Source of the DNA: Paraburkholderia kururiensis JCM 10599 = LMG 19447 | Lineage (GTDB): Bacteria; Pseudomonadota; Gammaproteobacteria; Burkholderiales; Burkholderiaceae | Direction of reading: 5' to 3' | NCBI RefSeq assembly: GCF_003986935.1 | Contig: NZ_RJZE01000030.1 | Location: forward strand, 1 to 64,000 | Length of the DNA: 64,000 nt | Shown here: positions 23,843 through 32,916 of the stretch, piece by piece | Layout: each line of letters starts with the position of its first letter | Position numbering within the stretch: the stretch's first letter is position 1 | Translations under genes and position numbers: made by a program | Notes under the pieces: model-generated | What the model was told of the DNA's origin: nothing | Seen by the model: the letters and a program-made list of their open reading frames with translations, nothing else | The model's database searches: none

Positions 23843-25378
23843 CTACGCCGTAAAGCGGTATTCGCTTTCGCGCACGCGCCGCGTGCGGCGCCGGAAGCTG
23901 AACGTGAAGCCCGGCCAGATCGACGTGTTCTTGCCGCTGCGCGTCTGATACCAGCTGTGACAGCCGGTCTGCCAGACGGTGCGCGCGAGCGTGGCCTGGA
24001 GCCGCGCGTTGAAGTCGTGCTGCACGTCGGGGAGCACGTCCATCGTGCGGGCACCGCGGCGTTCGAGCGCGCGAATGCAGTCGGCGATATAGCGGACCTG
24101 CGACTCGATCATGTAGATCATCGAGTTATGGCCGAGCCCCGTGTTCGGACCCACCATCATGAAGAAATTCGGGAACCCCGCGATGCTCGTGCCCAGATAC
24201 GCCTGCGGGCCATCGCGCAGCCACGCGCCGCTGAGATCGGCACCGCCCACACCGGTTACCTCGAACGGGGCGCCCACGTCGTTGACGTGAAAGCCGGTGC
24301 CGCAGATGATCGCGTCCGCGCGGTGGTGCGTGCCGTCCACGGTCACCACGCCGTCGGCCACCAGCTCGCGAATGCCGGTGGTGATCACGTCGACGTTCGG
24401 TTGCGTGACGGCAGGGTAGAAGTCGCTCGACAGCAGAATCCGCTTGCAGCCGGGCAGATAGTCGGGCGTGAGCTTCGCGCGCAACTGCGGGTCTTTCACC
24501 TTGCGCGCGAGGTAGCTGAGCCCGAACTGGCGCGGATACTTCATGAGCCCGGGGCTCACGACGAAGGCGATCGCCCGCGATTCGAGCCGCCAGTAGATCG
24601 TGCTGCGCACGAGGCGCTGCGTGAACGGCAGATGCTGGAACAGCCATTGCGCGCGACGGCTCACGGGATGGTCGGGCTTCGGCAGGATCCAGGGCGGCGT
24701 GCGCTGGAAGAGGGCGAGATGACTCACGCGCGGCTGGATCTGCGGGACGAACTGGATGGCGCTCGCGCCTGTGCCGATCACGGCCACGCGCTTGCCGTCG
24801 AGCGGCCACGCGTGGTCCCAGCGCGCGGAGTGAAAGAGTTTGCCCTCGAAGCGATCCAGTCCTGCTATCTGCGGAAGCGCCGGGCGCGAGAGCGGCCCGG
24901 CGGCGCAGATCACGACGTCGGCCTCGACTGTTTCCGTTGTTTCCGTTGTCTCCTGCGAATGCGTACCGTGCTGTGGGTCATGCGTCTGAAGCTGCAGATT
25001 CCAGACGCCGCGCGTTTCGTCATAGCGCGCCGCGGCGACGCGCGTGCGCAGCCGGACAAGCGGTTCGACGCCGTACTTGCGCGCGCAATGCCGCAGATAC
25101 TCGAGAATCTCGGCCTGCTGTCCATAGGCGCGCGTCCACGCGGGATTCGGCTCGAAAGAAAACGAATACAGATGAGAGGGGACGTCGCACGCGGCGCCGG
25201 GGTAAGTGTTGTCGCGCCAGGTGCCGCCGATGTCGTCCGCGGCTTCGTAGAGCGCGAGCGGCGTAATGCCCATGCGCAGCAGACGGATCGCCATGCCGAT
25301 GCCGGCAAAGCCGCTGCCCACGATGGCGATGCGCGGCATGGCAGACGAACCTGGCGAGCCAGGCGAGGTGAGCGGCAT
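23843..25378 (-). CDS. Flavin-containing Baeyer-Villiger-type monooxygenase
   Basis: 511 aa. FAD-binding Rossmann motif IVGSGFAGIGMAIRL near the N-terminus, the characteristic fingerprint FEGKLFHSARWD (FxGxxxHxxxW[PD]), an NADPH Rossmann motif VIGTGASAIQFVP, then DAIICGTGFHVND and FPNFFMMVGPNTGLGHNS. These enzymes insert oxygen next to a ketone to give an ester or lactone using NADPH and O2. Substrate unknown. The end NTSIWPGFTFSFR is the usual C-terminus of this group. The start at 25378 has GGAG 9 bases upstream; MPRIAIVG at 25339 is an alternative. Divergent from a TetR regulator across a palindrome. Confidence 0.9.
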   Translation of the reverse strand: MPLTSPGSPGSSAMPRIAIVGSGFAGIGMAIRLLRMGITPLALYEAADDIGGTWRDNTYPGAACDVPSHLYSFSFEPNPAWTRAYGQQAEILEYLRHCARKYGVEPLVRLRTRVAAARYDETRGVWNLQLQTHDPQHGTHSQETTETTETVEADVVICAAGPLSRPALPQIAGLDRFEGKLFHSARWDHAWPLDGKRVAVIGTGASAIQFVPQIQPRVSHLALFQRTPPWILPKPDHPVSRRAQWLFQHLPFTQRLVRSTIYWRLESRAIAFVVSPGLMKYPRQFGLSYLARKVKDPQLRAKLTPDYLPGCKRILLSSDFYPAVTQPNVDVITTGIRELVADGVVTVDGTHHRADAIICGTGFHVNDVGAPFEVTGVGGADLSGAWLRDGPQAYLGTSIAGFPNFFMMVGPNTGLGHNSMIYMIESQVRYIADCIRALERRGARTMDVLPDVQHDFNARLQATLARTVWQTGCHSWYQTRSGKNTSIWPGFTFSFRRRTRRVRESEYRFTA

Positions 25379-25515
25379 GCGATGGGCTCCAGCGGACGAA
25401 GGGACGGATGCGCCGGTGTCTTCGAGCTTCAGGTTTCAGGCGCAATGCGAGGCTTGATTTCAGGTGCCATCACATGCAATTGCACGAAGGCCGGCGTTCA
25501 CGGCGCAGGGTAGAC

Positions 25516-25527
25516 AAGTGTACACTT
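25516..25527. promoter_or_regulatory. Perfect palindrome, candidate TetR operator
   Basis: AAGTGTACACTT, a perfect 12-bp palindrome located about 138 bases upstream of the monooxygenase start and 141 bases upstream of the TetR start. GTACAC-centred palindromes are bound by FabR-like TetR proteins, which the downstream regulator resembles. Binding is inferred. Confidence 0.6.
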
Positions 25528-25668
25528 CGCGTCAAGGCGGCTCGGGGTGCAGGCCGCGCGTTGGAACCCCATAACGGCCACATTCAAACAGCGTTCAACT
25601 GACGAAACGGCACGTGCGCGTGGCATACCGGTCCCGCGCCGCGTTTCCGAGCCCGTCCTTCAAACCGC

Positions 25669-26298
25669 ATGCAAACTGCTCCAGAGGAACCCGAACTCGC
25701 GCCCGGCAAGCGGCGCCTCATCGAAGCCGCGCTGCGTCTGGCCGCGAGCGGGCGCAGTCTCGCGACGCTCGGTATCCGCGAACTCGCGCGCGAGGCGGGT
25801 CTCAACCCCAACACGTTCTACCGCCACTTCGATACGCTCGACGATCTCGCGCGCGAGGCGCTCGAGTGGATCAGCGCGCGGCTGCGTCCGATGCTGCGCC
25901 GCGAGCGCTGGCTCGCCGCGCACGACGAACCGTTCAGCGTGCCGCGTCGCGCGTGTGCAGCATTCTTCGGTTTCGTGCTCGACCATCGCGACGCGTTTCT
26001 CTGCGCGCTCGCCGAGTACCACGGTACGTCGGCCGCGTTGCGTGACGCGGTGCGCGGCAATCTCAACGAGGTCTCGCAGGAGATGGCCGACGACGTCGTG
26101 CAACTGAACCTCGTGCCCGGTCTGCCACGCACGGCCGTCGATGAAATCTGCGCGCAGATCGTGCTGCAACTCTTCCATCTCTCGCACGAATACATCCATC
26201 ACGTGACGCAGCGTGAGGCGCTCGTGGGGTACGCCGAGCGCTTCATCATGCGGCTCTTCGCGGGGGCGGCGATGCTCGCGCAGCACGATATGGGCTGA
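25669..26298 (+). CDS. TetR family regulator, FabR-like
   Basis: 209 aa. The N-terminal helix-turn-helix reads LGIRELAREAGLNPNTFYRHFDTLDDL, close to FabR/DesT-type regulators; the remainder is helical ligand-binding domain. It is divergent from the monooxygenase-hydrolase pair with a 12-bp palindrome in the gap, so it most likely represses that pair and itself. FabR relatives sense acyl-CoA or fatty-acid status; whether this one does is not known. No obvious Shine-Dalgarno precedes ATG 25669. Confidence 0.88.
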   Translation: MQTAPEEPELAPGKRRLIEAALRLAASGRSLATLGIRELAREAGLNPNTFYRHFDTLDDLAREALEWISARLRPMLRRERWLAAHDEPFSVPRRACAAFFGFVLDHRDAFLCALAEYHGTSAALRDAVRGNLNEVSQEMADDVVQLNLVPGLPRTAVDEICAQIVLQLFHLSHEYIHHVTQREALVGYAERFIMRLFAGAAMLAQHDMG

Positions 26299-26329
26299 GC
26301 GCTGCCGCGCCGAGTCGCGTCCGGCGTGC

Positions 26330-26369
26330 AAAAAGAAACAGGCTCCGTGGCGTGGGCCGCGGAGCCTGT
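26330..26369 (-). terminator. Rho-independent terminator of the pspA-TPR operon
   Basis: A 14-bp stem (ACAGGCTCCGTGGC pairing with GCCGCGGAGCCTGT, one G-U pair) with a 4-base loop. On the minus strand it is followed by TTTCTTTTT. It lies just past the stop of the TPR gene and before the convergent TetR gene. Confidence 0.85.
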
Positions 26370-26403
26370 GTCTGAGTGGCGCTGTCGGTGGCGGACGAAC
26401 TGC

Positions 26404-27615
26404 TCAGGTGTCGTTCCAACCGCCCGAGTCGTCGTTGCCGAGATCGACGTTGCCGCCCGAGTTGTCGTCGTTCCAGTCGTTCGAGCCCTGACCGAAATCG
26501 ACGCCTCCGCCGTTGTCGGCTTCGCGGCGGCGCCGTTCGTCGTCGACGATCACGTCGCGTTCCACCACGCGGTCGCGCCCGCTGTTGAGCGCCTCGCCGA
26601 GCAGCACGCCGGTGAGCAGCCCGCCCATGCCGCCGCCGAAACCGCCACCGCCTTGCTGGATGATCACAGGCGGCTGTTGTTGGGGCGGGGGCGCGGGCCA
26701 CGGGCCTTGCTGACCATAGCCGGGCTGTTGGCCGCGGCCGAAGCGTTCGTCCGCTTCGTGCGCGAACACGGATTCGCCGGTACGCTCGCCTGCCGCTGCG
26801 GTCTGCGCGGTTTGCGCGTTCGGATCGGGCCGGCCCTCGGCGCGTGCCTTGAGGCTTGCCACCTGGCGCTCGAGCGCTTCGATCTCGTAGGGCGGCACGG
26901 GGTTGCTCGCATTCGAGAGCGCCTCCACCCGCTCGCGCAACTGCGCTTCGGTGGCTTCAACGTCCTTTTCGAGCGCCTCATGACCCGGCGCCGTGGAAAG
27001 GCGCACGTCGAGCTTCAGCGAACGCACTTCGTTGAGCAGGTCGGTGGCGCGCTTGAGCTGCACGCGGCGATCGTCGTTGGCGCGCGTGTCTTCGCTCGAC
27101 TTCGCGCGGCGCACGGTCCAGCGCAGCACGAGCGCAATGGCGACCAGCAGCACGGCAATGCCGATCCACATGCCCATCGAAGGACCGTGCTTCACCGGCG
27201 CTGCGGAGAACGTGCCGGGCGGCGTCTGCGCGGGCGCGGCCTGCTGGACGAACGGGTTGTCGGCGCGGCGCGTGGTCACGCTGCCGGCCCGCTGCGCGCT
27301 TGCGCGAATGCGCGCTTCGACCTGCGCGAAGCGCGATGGCGTCGTAAAGCGGATTTGCGGATCGAGCGACTTCGCCTGTTCGACCTGCGCGAGCGCGTCG
27401 CCGTAGCGGCCTTCGCGTTCGAGCACCTGGCCATAGAGGTAGTGCGCGTGGGCGTTGTTCGGATGCGCTTCGAGCACTTGCGTGAGGCCCGCGTCGGCTT
27501 GCTGCCAGTTGCCTTGCGACATGGCAGATTCGATCTGCTGGACGCTCGGCACCGCGAACGCGCCGCCGCAGATCATCGCGAGCGATGCGAATGCAGCGAC
27601 TAGAAACTTTTTCAT
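26404..27615 (-). CDS. Exported TPR-containing membrane protein with Gly/Asp-rich tail
   Basis: 403 aa. Signal peptide MKKFLVAAFASLAMICGGAF; TPR-like helices at residues ~25-95 (GNWQQADAGLTQVLEAHPNN, then AHYLYGQVLEREGRYGDAL); a membrane segment near 150 (MGMWIGIAVLLVAIALVLRW); a coiled-coil at ~180-240; Pro/Gln-rich linker; a hydrophobic Gly-rich helix GGMGGLLTGVLLGEAL; then an acidic Asn/Asp/Gly tail. It begins 137 bases downstream of the pspA-like gene and shares a terminator, so a role in the same envelope-stress function is likely. The exact function is unknown. Start chosen at the signal peptide; the frame extends upstream without support. Confidence 0.8.
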   Translation of the reverse strand: MKKFLVAAFASLAMICGGAFAVPSVQQIESAMSQGNWQQADAGLTQVLEAHPNNAHAHYLYGQVLEREGRYGDALAQVEQAKSLDPQIRFTTPSRFAQVEARIRASAQRAGSVTTRRADNPFVQQAAPAQTPPGTFSAAPVKHGPSMGMWIGIAVLLVAIALVLRWTVRRAKSSEDTRANDDRRVQLKRATDLLNEVRSLKLDVRLSTAPGHEALEKDVEATEAQLRERVEALSNASNPVPPYEIEALERQVASLKARAEGRPDPNAQTAQTAAAGERTGESVFAHEADERFGRGQQPGYGQQGPWPAPPPQQQPPVIIQQGGGGFGGGMGGLLTGVLLGEALNSGRDRVVERDVIVDDERRRREADNGGGVDFGQGSNDWNDDNSGGNVDLGNDDSGGWNDT

Positions 27616-27751
27616 GATGTGGGCCGGGCGGTTTGACGCCCGTCTCCATGACAGTCGGGACAGGAAGGCGGCGCGCAAGGTGCGGACCCGCAAGCGTGCC
27701 GTGTGATGCATGAGCGCGGCGCCTTCCACTCGCACGGCCGCTTACTGGGGC

Positions 27752-28432
27752 TTATTGCGCCGGCGTATTCAACTGCTTCTTCAGCGCCTCGAGCCGGTCG
27801 TCGACGGACGGCCCCTTGGAAAGCGCCGCGAGCTTGTCGTCGAGCGCCTTGCCGCTTGTCTCGTCGGCGGAGTTCAGACGCGCGTCCGAGCGTGCGTTCG
27901 AGAGCGCGACCTTGTCTTCGAGCTTCTGGAAGTCCTGCGAGAGGTTCTTGCCGCCGATGCCGCCCAGCGCCGTGGCCGCCACGTCTTTCGCTTCGGCGAT
28001 CTGCTGCTTCGCCTGCAGGATGTTGGAGCGCGCGTTGAGGTCGTTACGGCGCTGACGCATCTCGTCGATCTGCTGCTTCAGATGATCGACCGAGGGTTCG
28101 AGCTTCGCGAGTTCGGCCGTGAGCGCGTCGCGCTCTGCCTCGGCATTGGACTGCGCGGCAAGCGCCTCGCGCGCGAGCGCTTCGTCGCCGGATTGCAGCG
28201 CGCGCTTCGCGCCGTCTTCGTACTTCTTCGCCTTGTCGGCGGCCACGTCGCGCTTGCTTTGTTGCGTGGCGACCTGGGCCTGGATCTCGATCAGCGAGTT
28301 TTCCGCTTTCCCAATGCTGTCGTCGAGCTCGCGCACGATCTGGCGCGCGTCGCGCGACGGATCCTGGACCGATTCGGCAGCATCGTTGAGCAGACCCTTC
28401 AGCGTGCGCGAGACAGAATCAAAAAGCGACAT
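27752..28432 (-). CDS. pspA: PspA/IM30 (phage-shock) family protein
   Basis: 226 aa from MSLFDSVSRTLKGLLNDAAE, set by GGAGG 6 bases upstream. The N-terminal amphipathic helix and the long alternating Lys/Glu/Ala coiled-coil (DDSIGKAENSLIEIQAQVAT through the LEPSVDHLKQQIDEMRQRR segment) are those of PspA/IM30/Vipp1 proteins, which bind stressed inner membrane and assemble into ESCRT-III-like rods. The Psp regulator genes pspF, pspB and pspC are not adjacent, so regulation differs from E. coli. The upstream region has a 24-bp tandem duplication. Confidence 0.9.
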   Translation of the reverse strand: MSLFDSVSRTLKGLLNDAAESVQDPSRDARQIVRELDDSIGKAENSLIEIQAQVATQQSKRDVAADKAKKYEDGAKRALQSGDEALAREALAAQSNAEAERDALTAELAKLEPSVDHLKQQIDEMRQRRNDLNARSNILQAKQQIAEAKDVAATALGGIGGKNLSQDFQKLEDKVALSNARSDARLNSADETSGKALDDKLAALSKGPSVDDRLEALKKQLNTPAQ

Positions 28433-28814
28433 GAATTCCTCCGTGGATTGAAAGCGGCGCGCATCGCGGTGAGGCGGCGCGCCGTGCATGCGGGGCCCTT
28501 CAGCTTACGCTGTCTGGAACGGACCGCGCATGCAGCGCGCAGATCGGGGCGCCTTGCGAGATTGCAATAGCGATGAGTGCCATCGCAGCTTGCGGTACAG
28601 CGCGACGCGCGGACACGAAACGCGTGGCGAGTTGCGCTGTCGGCAAGGCCCGAACTGCTCGCGGATATTACACCACCGGGTCGCTTAAACCGGTCTTAAA
28701 GGGGAACGATAAACCGGCCTTAAAGGGGGCGATCGGGAAGCGGTCTGGCGTGCCACACGGGCAGCGGCGCGCAAGCGCGCGGCAAGCCCAATTGCACGAG
28801 GCCGCGCAGGCGTC
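28433..28814. other. Intergenic region upstream of pspA with 24-bp duplication
   Basis: 382 bases between the pspA start and the end of the RHH-like gene, both on the minus strand. The only structure I see is the tandem duplication at 28687-28733; no sigma-54 promoter motif was recognised. Confidence 0.6.
28687..28733 (+). repeat. 24/23-bp tandem duplication
   Basis: Two adjacent copies of AAACCGGYCTTAAAGGGG plus GAACGAT or GCGAT-type ends, differing at three positions and one deleted base. Confidence 0.85.
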
Positions 28815-29543
28815 TCACGCGAAATGTCCGCCTTCGGGCGCTGTGCCGGAGAAGGGCAGATCGTCGCTGTCGGCTTCCCTGCGCGTGGCCGTTGCGGCCC
28901 GCTTTGCCGCGGCTGCCGCTGGCGCCCCGCGCCCTGGCGCTTCGCCCGCGAGCGCATCCGCCACCTGCGGAGCAACAGCATGCGACCCGCTCGATGCGGC
29001 TTCTGCCGCGGCCACGCGCGCCACCGCGTTTTCGACGTCACGCAGCAATGCTTCGTCCGGATCGGGCGGAACCGACAGGTCCGGCAGCGGCGGAAGCGCA
29101 GGCGGTTCGGGCAAGGGCGGCAAGACGGCAGCGACGGGTGAAGCAGCGGGCGGCACGGAACTCGCCGCAGCATCGCCCGGACTTCTTTCCGCTGAGTGCG
29201 TTGTTGCGCGCGCCCCGGCTTTTGCCGAATCTTTGGCCGCCCCTCGTGCGCCGTTGAGTGAGCCGTTAAGTGCGCCGTTGAGTGCGCCAGCGCCGCCTTG
29301 CGCAGTCCGCGTGTGTGCCGTGACCTTGCGCAGCGCTTCGGCAAGCGCATCCGGCTCACGTGGCGCATGAAGTCGATCCACGATGCTTGCCGCCTTCACC
29401 TGGTCGGCCGTGCCGCCATAGGCGAGCACCGCCCGCCGCATCAGCTCGCTCACGCTGATGCCGAGCTGTTCTGCGCTGGCGGCTATGGCGCGCTTCTGCG
29501 CAGGCGTGACGAAGACGACGATACGTTCGCTGGGCTTGTTCAT
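28815..29543 (-). CDS. Ribbon-helix-helix-like protein with long Ala/Pro-rich tail
   Basis: 242 aa from MNKPSERIVVFVTPAQKRAI. The first ~50 residues look like a CopG/MobC-type ribbon-helix-helix: a beta strand (RIVVFVTPAQK), helix (AIAASAEQLG), turn and helix (SVSELMRRAVLAYG). The remaining ~190 residues are low-complexity Ala/Pro/Gly with acidic patches and look disordered. Small RHH proteins bind DNA as dimers, but no partner or target is apparent. High GC could exaggerate the tail, yet the frame is clean and the N-terminus convincing. Confidence 0.65.
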   Translation of the reverse strand: MNKPSERIVVFVTPAQKRAIAASAEQLGISVSELMRRAVLAYGGTADQVKAASIVDRLHAPREPDALAEALRKVTAHTRTAQGGAGALNGALNGSLNGARGAAKDSAKAGARATTHSAERSPGDAAASSVPPAASPVAAVLPPLPEPPALPPLPDLSVPPDPDEALLRDVENAVARVAAAEAASSGSHAVAPQVADALAGEAPGRGAPAAAAAKRAATATRREADSDDLPFSGTAPEGGHFA

Positions 29544-30194
29544 GGTCGGCTCGTTTGCGATCGGCTCGCGGGAATAAGGCCTCGATGGAAAAACGGCGGA
29601 CGCGCCAGACATTGCGCGTCCATCATACGGCGACGCGGGCTCTCGTGCGCTGTCGTAGAGGGGGCCCGACTGGCATAGGGCTCGAAGGCCCCTTGAAGAC
29701 GGCCCGAAACGGGCATGCCAAGAAAATATCGTGCCATCAAAGGCTTGCCAGGTTTGCAGAGGCATTGTCCCCAGGCTTTTCAACAATTTCTGTTGATAAC
29801 CCGACACTTTGGCAAAGCCGTGTCGGCCGGGCTTGTGCCGAGGCGAAGTGGCAAAGCGGCGGCGGGCTACTACAGCGCGAAGGTAAGCCCGGGAACTTCC
29901 GCAAGGAAATTCTTACAAAAAAAGCGCGTAGCAGCCCGCGCGAATTCTTTAAAATGCGCTGTTGCACTGCGCCGGGATACCGCATTCCAGCGCGGCGTGG
30001 CCGGACGGGGGCGTAGCCGGCCATGCGCCTTAGTTTCGTGTTCGTTGCGCTTTCGCCTCTTCGCGCGCCGTACCGCGTACGAGACGTGCCAGGCAAGGTG
30101 AGGCGCAGTCCGCGTCACACGCCATGACCACGATCCACGCGCGTGCGGCCGCACGCAGCAGGGGTGCAAGAGACACCTCCGAACCATTCCAGTC
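29544..30194. other. Gene-free region upstream of the PBP1A gene
   Basis: 651 bases between divergently oriented genes. Several open frames cross it but none has a domain or good start. It has A-rich patches near 29905-29950 that could hold the promoter for the penicillin-binding protein, and one DnaA-box-like nonamer (29791-29799) considered coincidental. Confidence 0.6.
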
Positions 30195-32702
30195 ATGCCT
30201 ATCATCAAACGACCGTCTTCCCCGCGCTACCCGTCCGACGATCGGGAACCTTCCTTCCACTCCAGCCGCCAGCCGCAGGGCCGCGAACCGCAGCGACACA
30301 CCACGTCGCGCGATGGTGTCGACCGTGGGCGCTCCATCGGCCGCTCGATCGCGTTGTGGTTCGTCGGGCTGATCGCCACGCTCGCCGTCGTCGGCGCGTT
30401 GATCGTGGGCTACGGGCTCGTGGTGATGGCCCCGCAACTGCCCTCGCTCGATGCGCTCACCGACTACCGGCCGAAGGTGCCGCTGCGCGTCTACACCGCG
30501 GACCACGTGCTGATCGGCGAGTTCGGCGAAGAGCGCCGGCAACTCGTGCGCTTCCAGGACATTCCGGACGTCATGAAGAAGGCGGTGCTCGCCATCGAGG
30601 ACTACCGCTTCTACGAGCACGGCGGCGTCGACTTCGTGGGCATTCTGCGTGCGGGTTTCACGGACCTGCTGCACGGCGGCGCCTCGCAGGGCGCGAGCAC
30701 GATCACGATGCAGGTGGCGCGCAACTTCTTCCTGTCGAGCGAGAAGACCTACACGCGCAAGATTTACGAAATGCTGCTCGCCTACAAGATCGAGCGCGCA
30801 CTCACGAAGGACCAGATTCTCGAGCTGTACATGAACCAGATTTATCTGGGCCAGCGCGCCTACGGCTTTTCGGCCGCTGCGCGCGTGTACTTCGGCAAGG
30901 ATCTCAAGGACATCACGCTCGCAGAGGCCGCCATGCTCGCGGGCCTGCCGAAGGCGCCTTCGGCCTACAACCCGGTGGTGAACCCGCACCGCGCGAAGGT
31001 GCGTCAGGAATACATCCTTAAACGCATGCTCGACCTCGGCTACATCACGCAGCCGCAATACGAAGCCGCCGTGAAGGAAGAGATCCACACGAAGGCCGCG
31101 GGCAACGAGTACAGCGTGCATGCCGAGTACGTCGCCGAAATGGTCCGGCAAATGATGTACTCGCAATACCGGGACGAGACCTACACGCGTGGGCTCACGG
31201 TGACCACGACCATCGATTCCGCAGACCAGGAAGCCGCCTATCGCGCCGTGCGCAAGGGCGTGATGGACTACGAGCGGCGCCACGGCTATCGCGGACCGGA
31301 GGGCTTCGTCGAATTGCCGGCGGCGGGCGACGATCGCGAGCAGGCGATCGAAGATGCGCTCACGGATCACCCCGATAACGGCGAGATCGTCGCCGCTGTG
31401 GTGACCGAAGCGAACCCGAAGACCGTGAAGGCGCAGATGCTCGACGGCACGGGCGTCACGGTGACGGGCGAGGGGCTGCGATTCGTCGGCGCGGCGTTGT
31501 CGCCGCGTGCGGGCCAGGCGCTGCGCATTCGGCCCGGCTCCATCATCCGGCTCGTGGCCGACGCGAACGGCAACTGGCAGATCACGCAGCTGCCGCAGGT
31601 GGAGGGCGCGCTCGTCTCGCTCACGCCGCAGGACGGTGCGATCCGCGCGCTCGTGGGCGGCTTCGACTTCAACAAGAACAAGTTCAACCACGTGACCCAG
31701 GCGTGGCGTCAGCCGGGTTCCAGCTTCAAGCCGTTCATCTATTCGGCCTCGCTCGAAAAGGGCCTGGGGCCAGCCACCATCATCAACGACGCGCCGCTGT
31801 ACTTCCCGCCCACCACACCGGGCGGCGATGCCTGGGAGCCGAAGGACGACGACCAGCCCGACGGTCCGATGCCGATGCGTCTTGCGCTCGCGAAGTCGAA
31901 GAACCTCGTCTCGATCCGCATCCTCTCGTACATCGGCACGAAGTACGCGCAGGACTACGTGACGCAGCGCTTCGGTTTCGACGCGGACAAGACGCCGCCG
32001 TATTTGCCGATGGCGCTCGGCGCGGGGCTCGTCACGCCGTTGCAGTCGGCGGGCGCGTATTCGGTCTTTGCGAACGGCGGCTACCGGATCAACCCGTATC
32101 TGATCAGCGAGGTGGACGACGCGCACGGCCAGCCGCTTTCGAAGGCGCAGCCGCTCGTGGCCGGACAGAACGCGCCGCAGACGCTCTCGCCGCGCAACGC
32201 GTTCGTCATGAACAGCCTGCTGCACACGGTAGCGACCTCGGGCACGGGCGCGGGCACCAACGTGCTGCATCGTTCCGATCTGCAGGGCAAGACGGGTACC
32301 ACCAACGACGCCAAGGACGGCTGGTTCGCGGGCTACCAGAAGACGCTCGTCGCGGTGGCCTGGATGGGCTACGACCAGCCGAAGAGCCTTGGCAGCCGAG
32401 AGTTCGGTGCACAGCTCGCGTTGCCGATCTGGGTGGAGTACATGCAGCGCGCGCTGCGCGGCGTGCCGCAGGAAGAGCCGCCGCAACCCGATGGCGTGAC
32501 GGTCGTGAACGGCGAACTCTACTTCGCCGACATGACGCCGGGCAGCGGGTTTGTCGCGAGCATCGGCATGGACTCGGGCGCGGCACTGGCCGGCGCGAGC
32601 GACGCGACAGGCAACGTGGGGCCGGCCGGAATGTCGCCGCCCGCCGTCAGCTCCACCGAGAAGAAGCAGATCATCGATCTGTTCGAATCCAACAAGCCTT
32701 AA
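30195..32702 (+). CDS. mrcA: Class A penicillin-binding protein (PBP1A-type)
   Basis: 835 aa bifunctional peptidoglycan synthase. After a basic ~45-residue N-terminus comes one membrane anchor (IALWFVGLIATLAVVGALIV), then glycosyltransferase motifs EDYRFYEHGGVD, GASTITMQVARNFF, KIYEMLLAYKIE and MNQIYLGQRAYGF, an OB-like insert, and transpeptidase motifs: SSFK (near residue 510), SKN, and KTGTTN (near 699). It polymerises and cross-links glycan in the periplasm. Unlike the usual mrcA next to pil genes, this copy stands alone, so it could be a second PBP1A; the symbol is tentative. No good Shine-Dalgarno is seen at 30195. Confidence 0.92.
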   Translation: MPIIKRPSSPRYPSDDREPSFHSSRQPQGREPQRHTTSRDGVDRGRSIGRSIALWFVGLIATLAVVGALIVGYGLVVMAPQLPSLDALTDYRPKVPLRVYTADHVLIGEFGEERRQLVRFQDIPDVMKKAVLAIEDYRFYEHGGVDFVGILRAGFTDLLHGGASQGASTITMQVARNFFLSSEKTYTRKIYEMLLAYKIERALTKDQILELYMNQIYLGQRAYGFSAAARVYFGKDLKDITLAEAAMLAGLPKAPSAYNPVVNPHRAKVRQEYILKRMLDLGYITQPQYEAAVKEEIHTKAAGNEYSVHAEYVAEMVRQMMYSQYRDETYTRGLTVTTTIDSADQEAAYRAVRKGVMDYERRHGYRGPEGFVELPAAGDDREQAIEDALTDHPDNGEIVAAVVTEANPKTVKAQMLDGTGVTVTGEGLRFVGAALSPRAGQALRIRPGSIIRLVADANGNWQITQLPQVEGALVSLTPQDGAIRALVGGFDFNKNKFNHVTQAWRQPGSSFKPFIYSASLEKGLGPATIINDAPLYFPPTTPGGDAWEPKDDDQPDGPMPMRLALAKSKNLVSIRILSYIGTKYAQDYVTQRFGFDADKTPPYLPMALGAGLVTPLQSAGAYSVFANGGYRINPYLISEVDDAHGQPLSKAQPLVAGQNAPQTLSPRNAFVMNSLLHTVATSGTGAGTNVLHRSDLQGKTGTTNDAKDGWFAGYQKTLVAVAWMGYDQPKSLGSREFGAQLALPIWVEYMQRALRGVPQEEPPQPDGVTVVNGELYFADMTPGSGFVASIGMDSGAALAGASDATGNVGPAGMSPPAVSSTEKKQIIDLFESNKP

Positions 32703-32916
32703 ACGCTGTAGCAACACTCGTTGAACCTGCCCCGGCGCATTTCGCATCGCATGCCGAAAGCGTCGGCGGCTCAACGGGTTAGGGCATTTGTCGGCGAGTT
32801 TTCAACAGGCTCTTCAACACAATCTGGGGATAACTGGCCGGCAGTGCGTCACCATCCGCGCGGACGCCTGATGCAGGTGGCCCGCACTTGTCTCTCCGCT
32901 TAGACGCTCCAGGCGC

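Noticed and set aside
29791..29799. DnaA-box-like nonamer (TTATCAACA on the minus strand), with a similar TTATCCCCA at 32825-32833
   Set aside because: Each differs from the DnaA consensus by a base, they are 3 kb apart and there is no cluster or AT-rich unwinding region. Not an origin.
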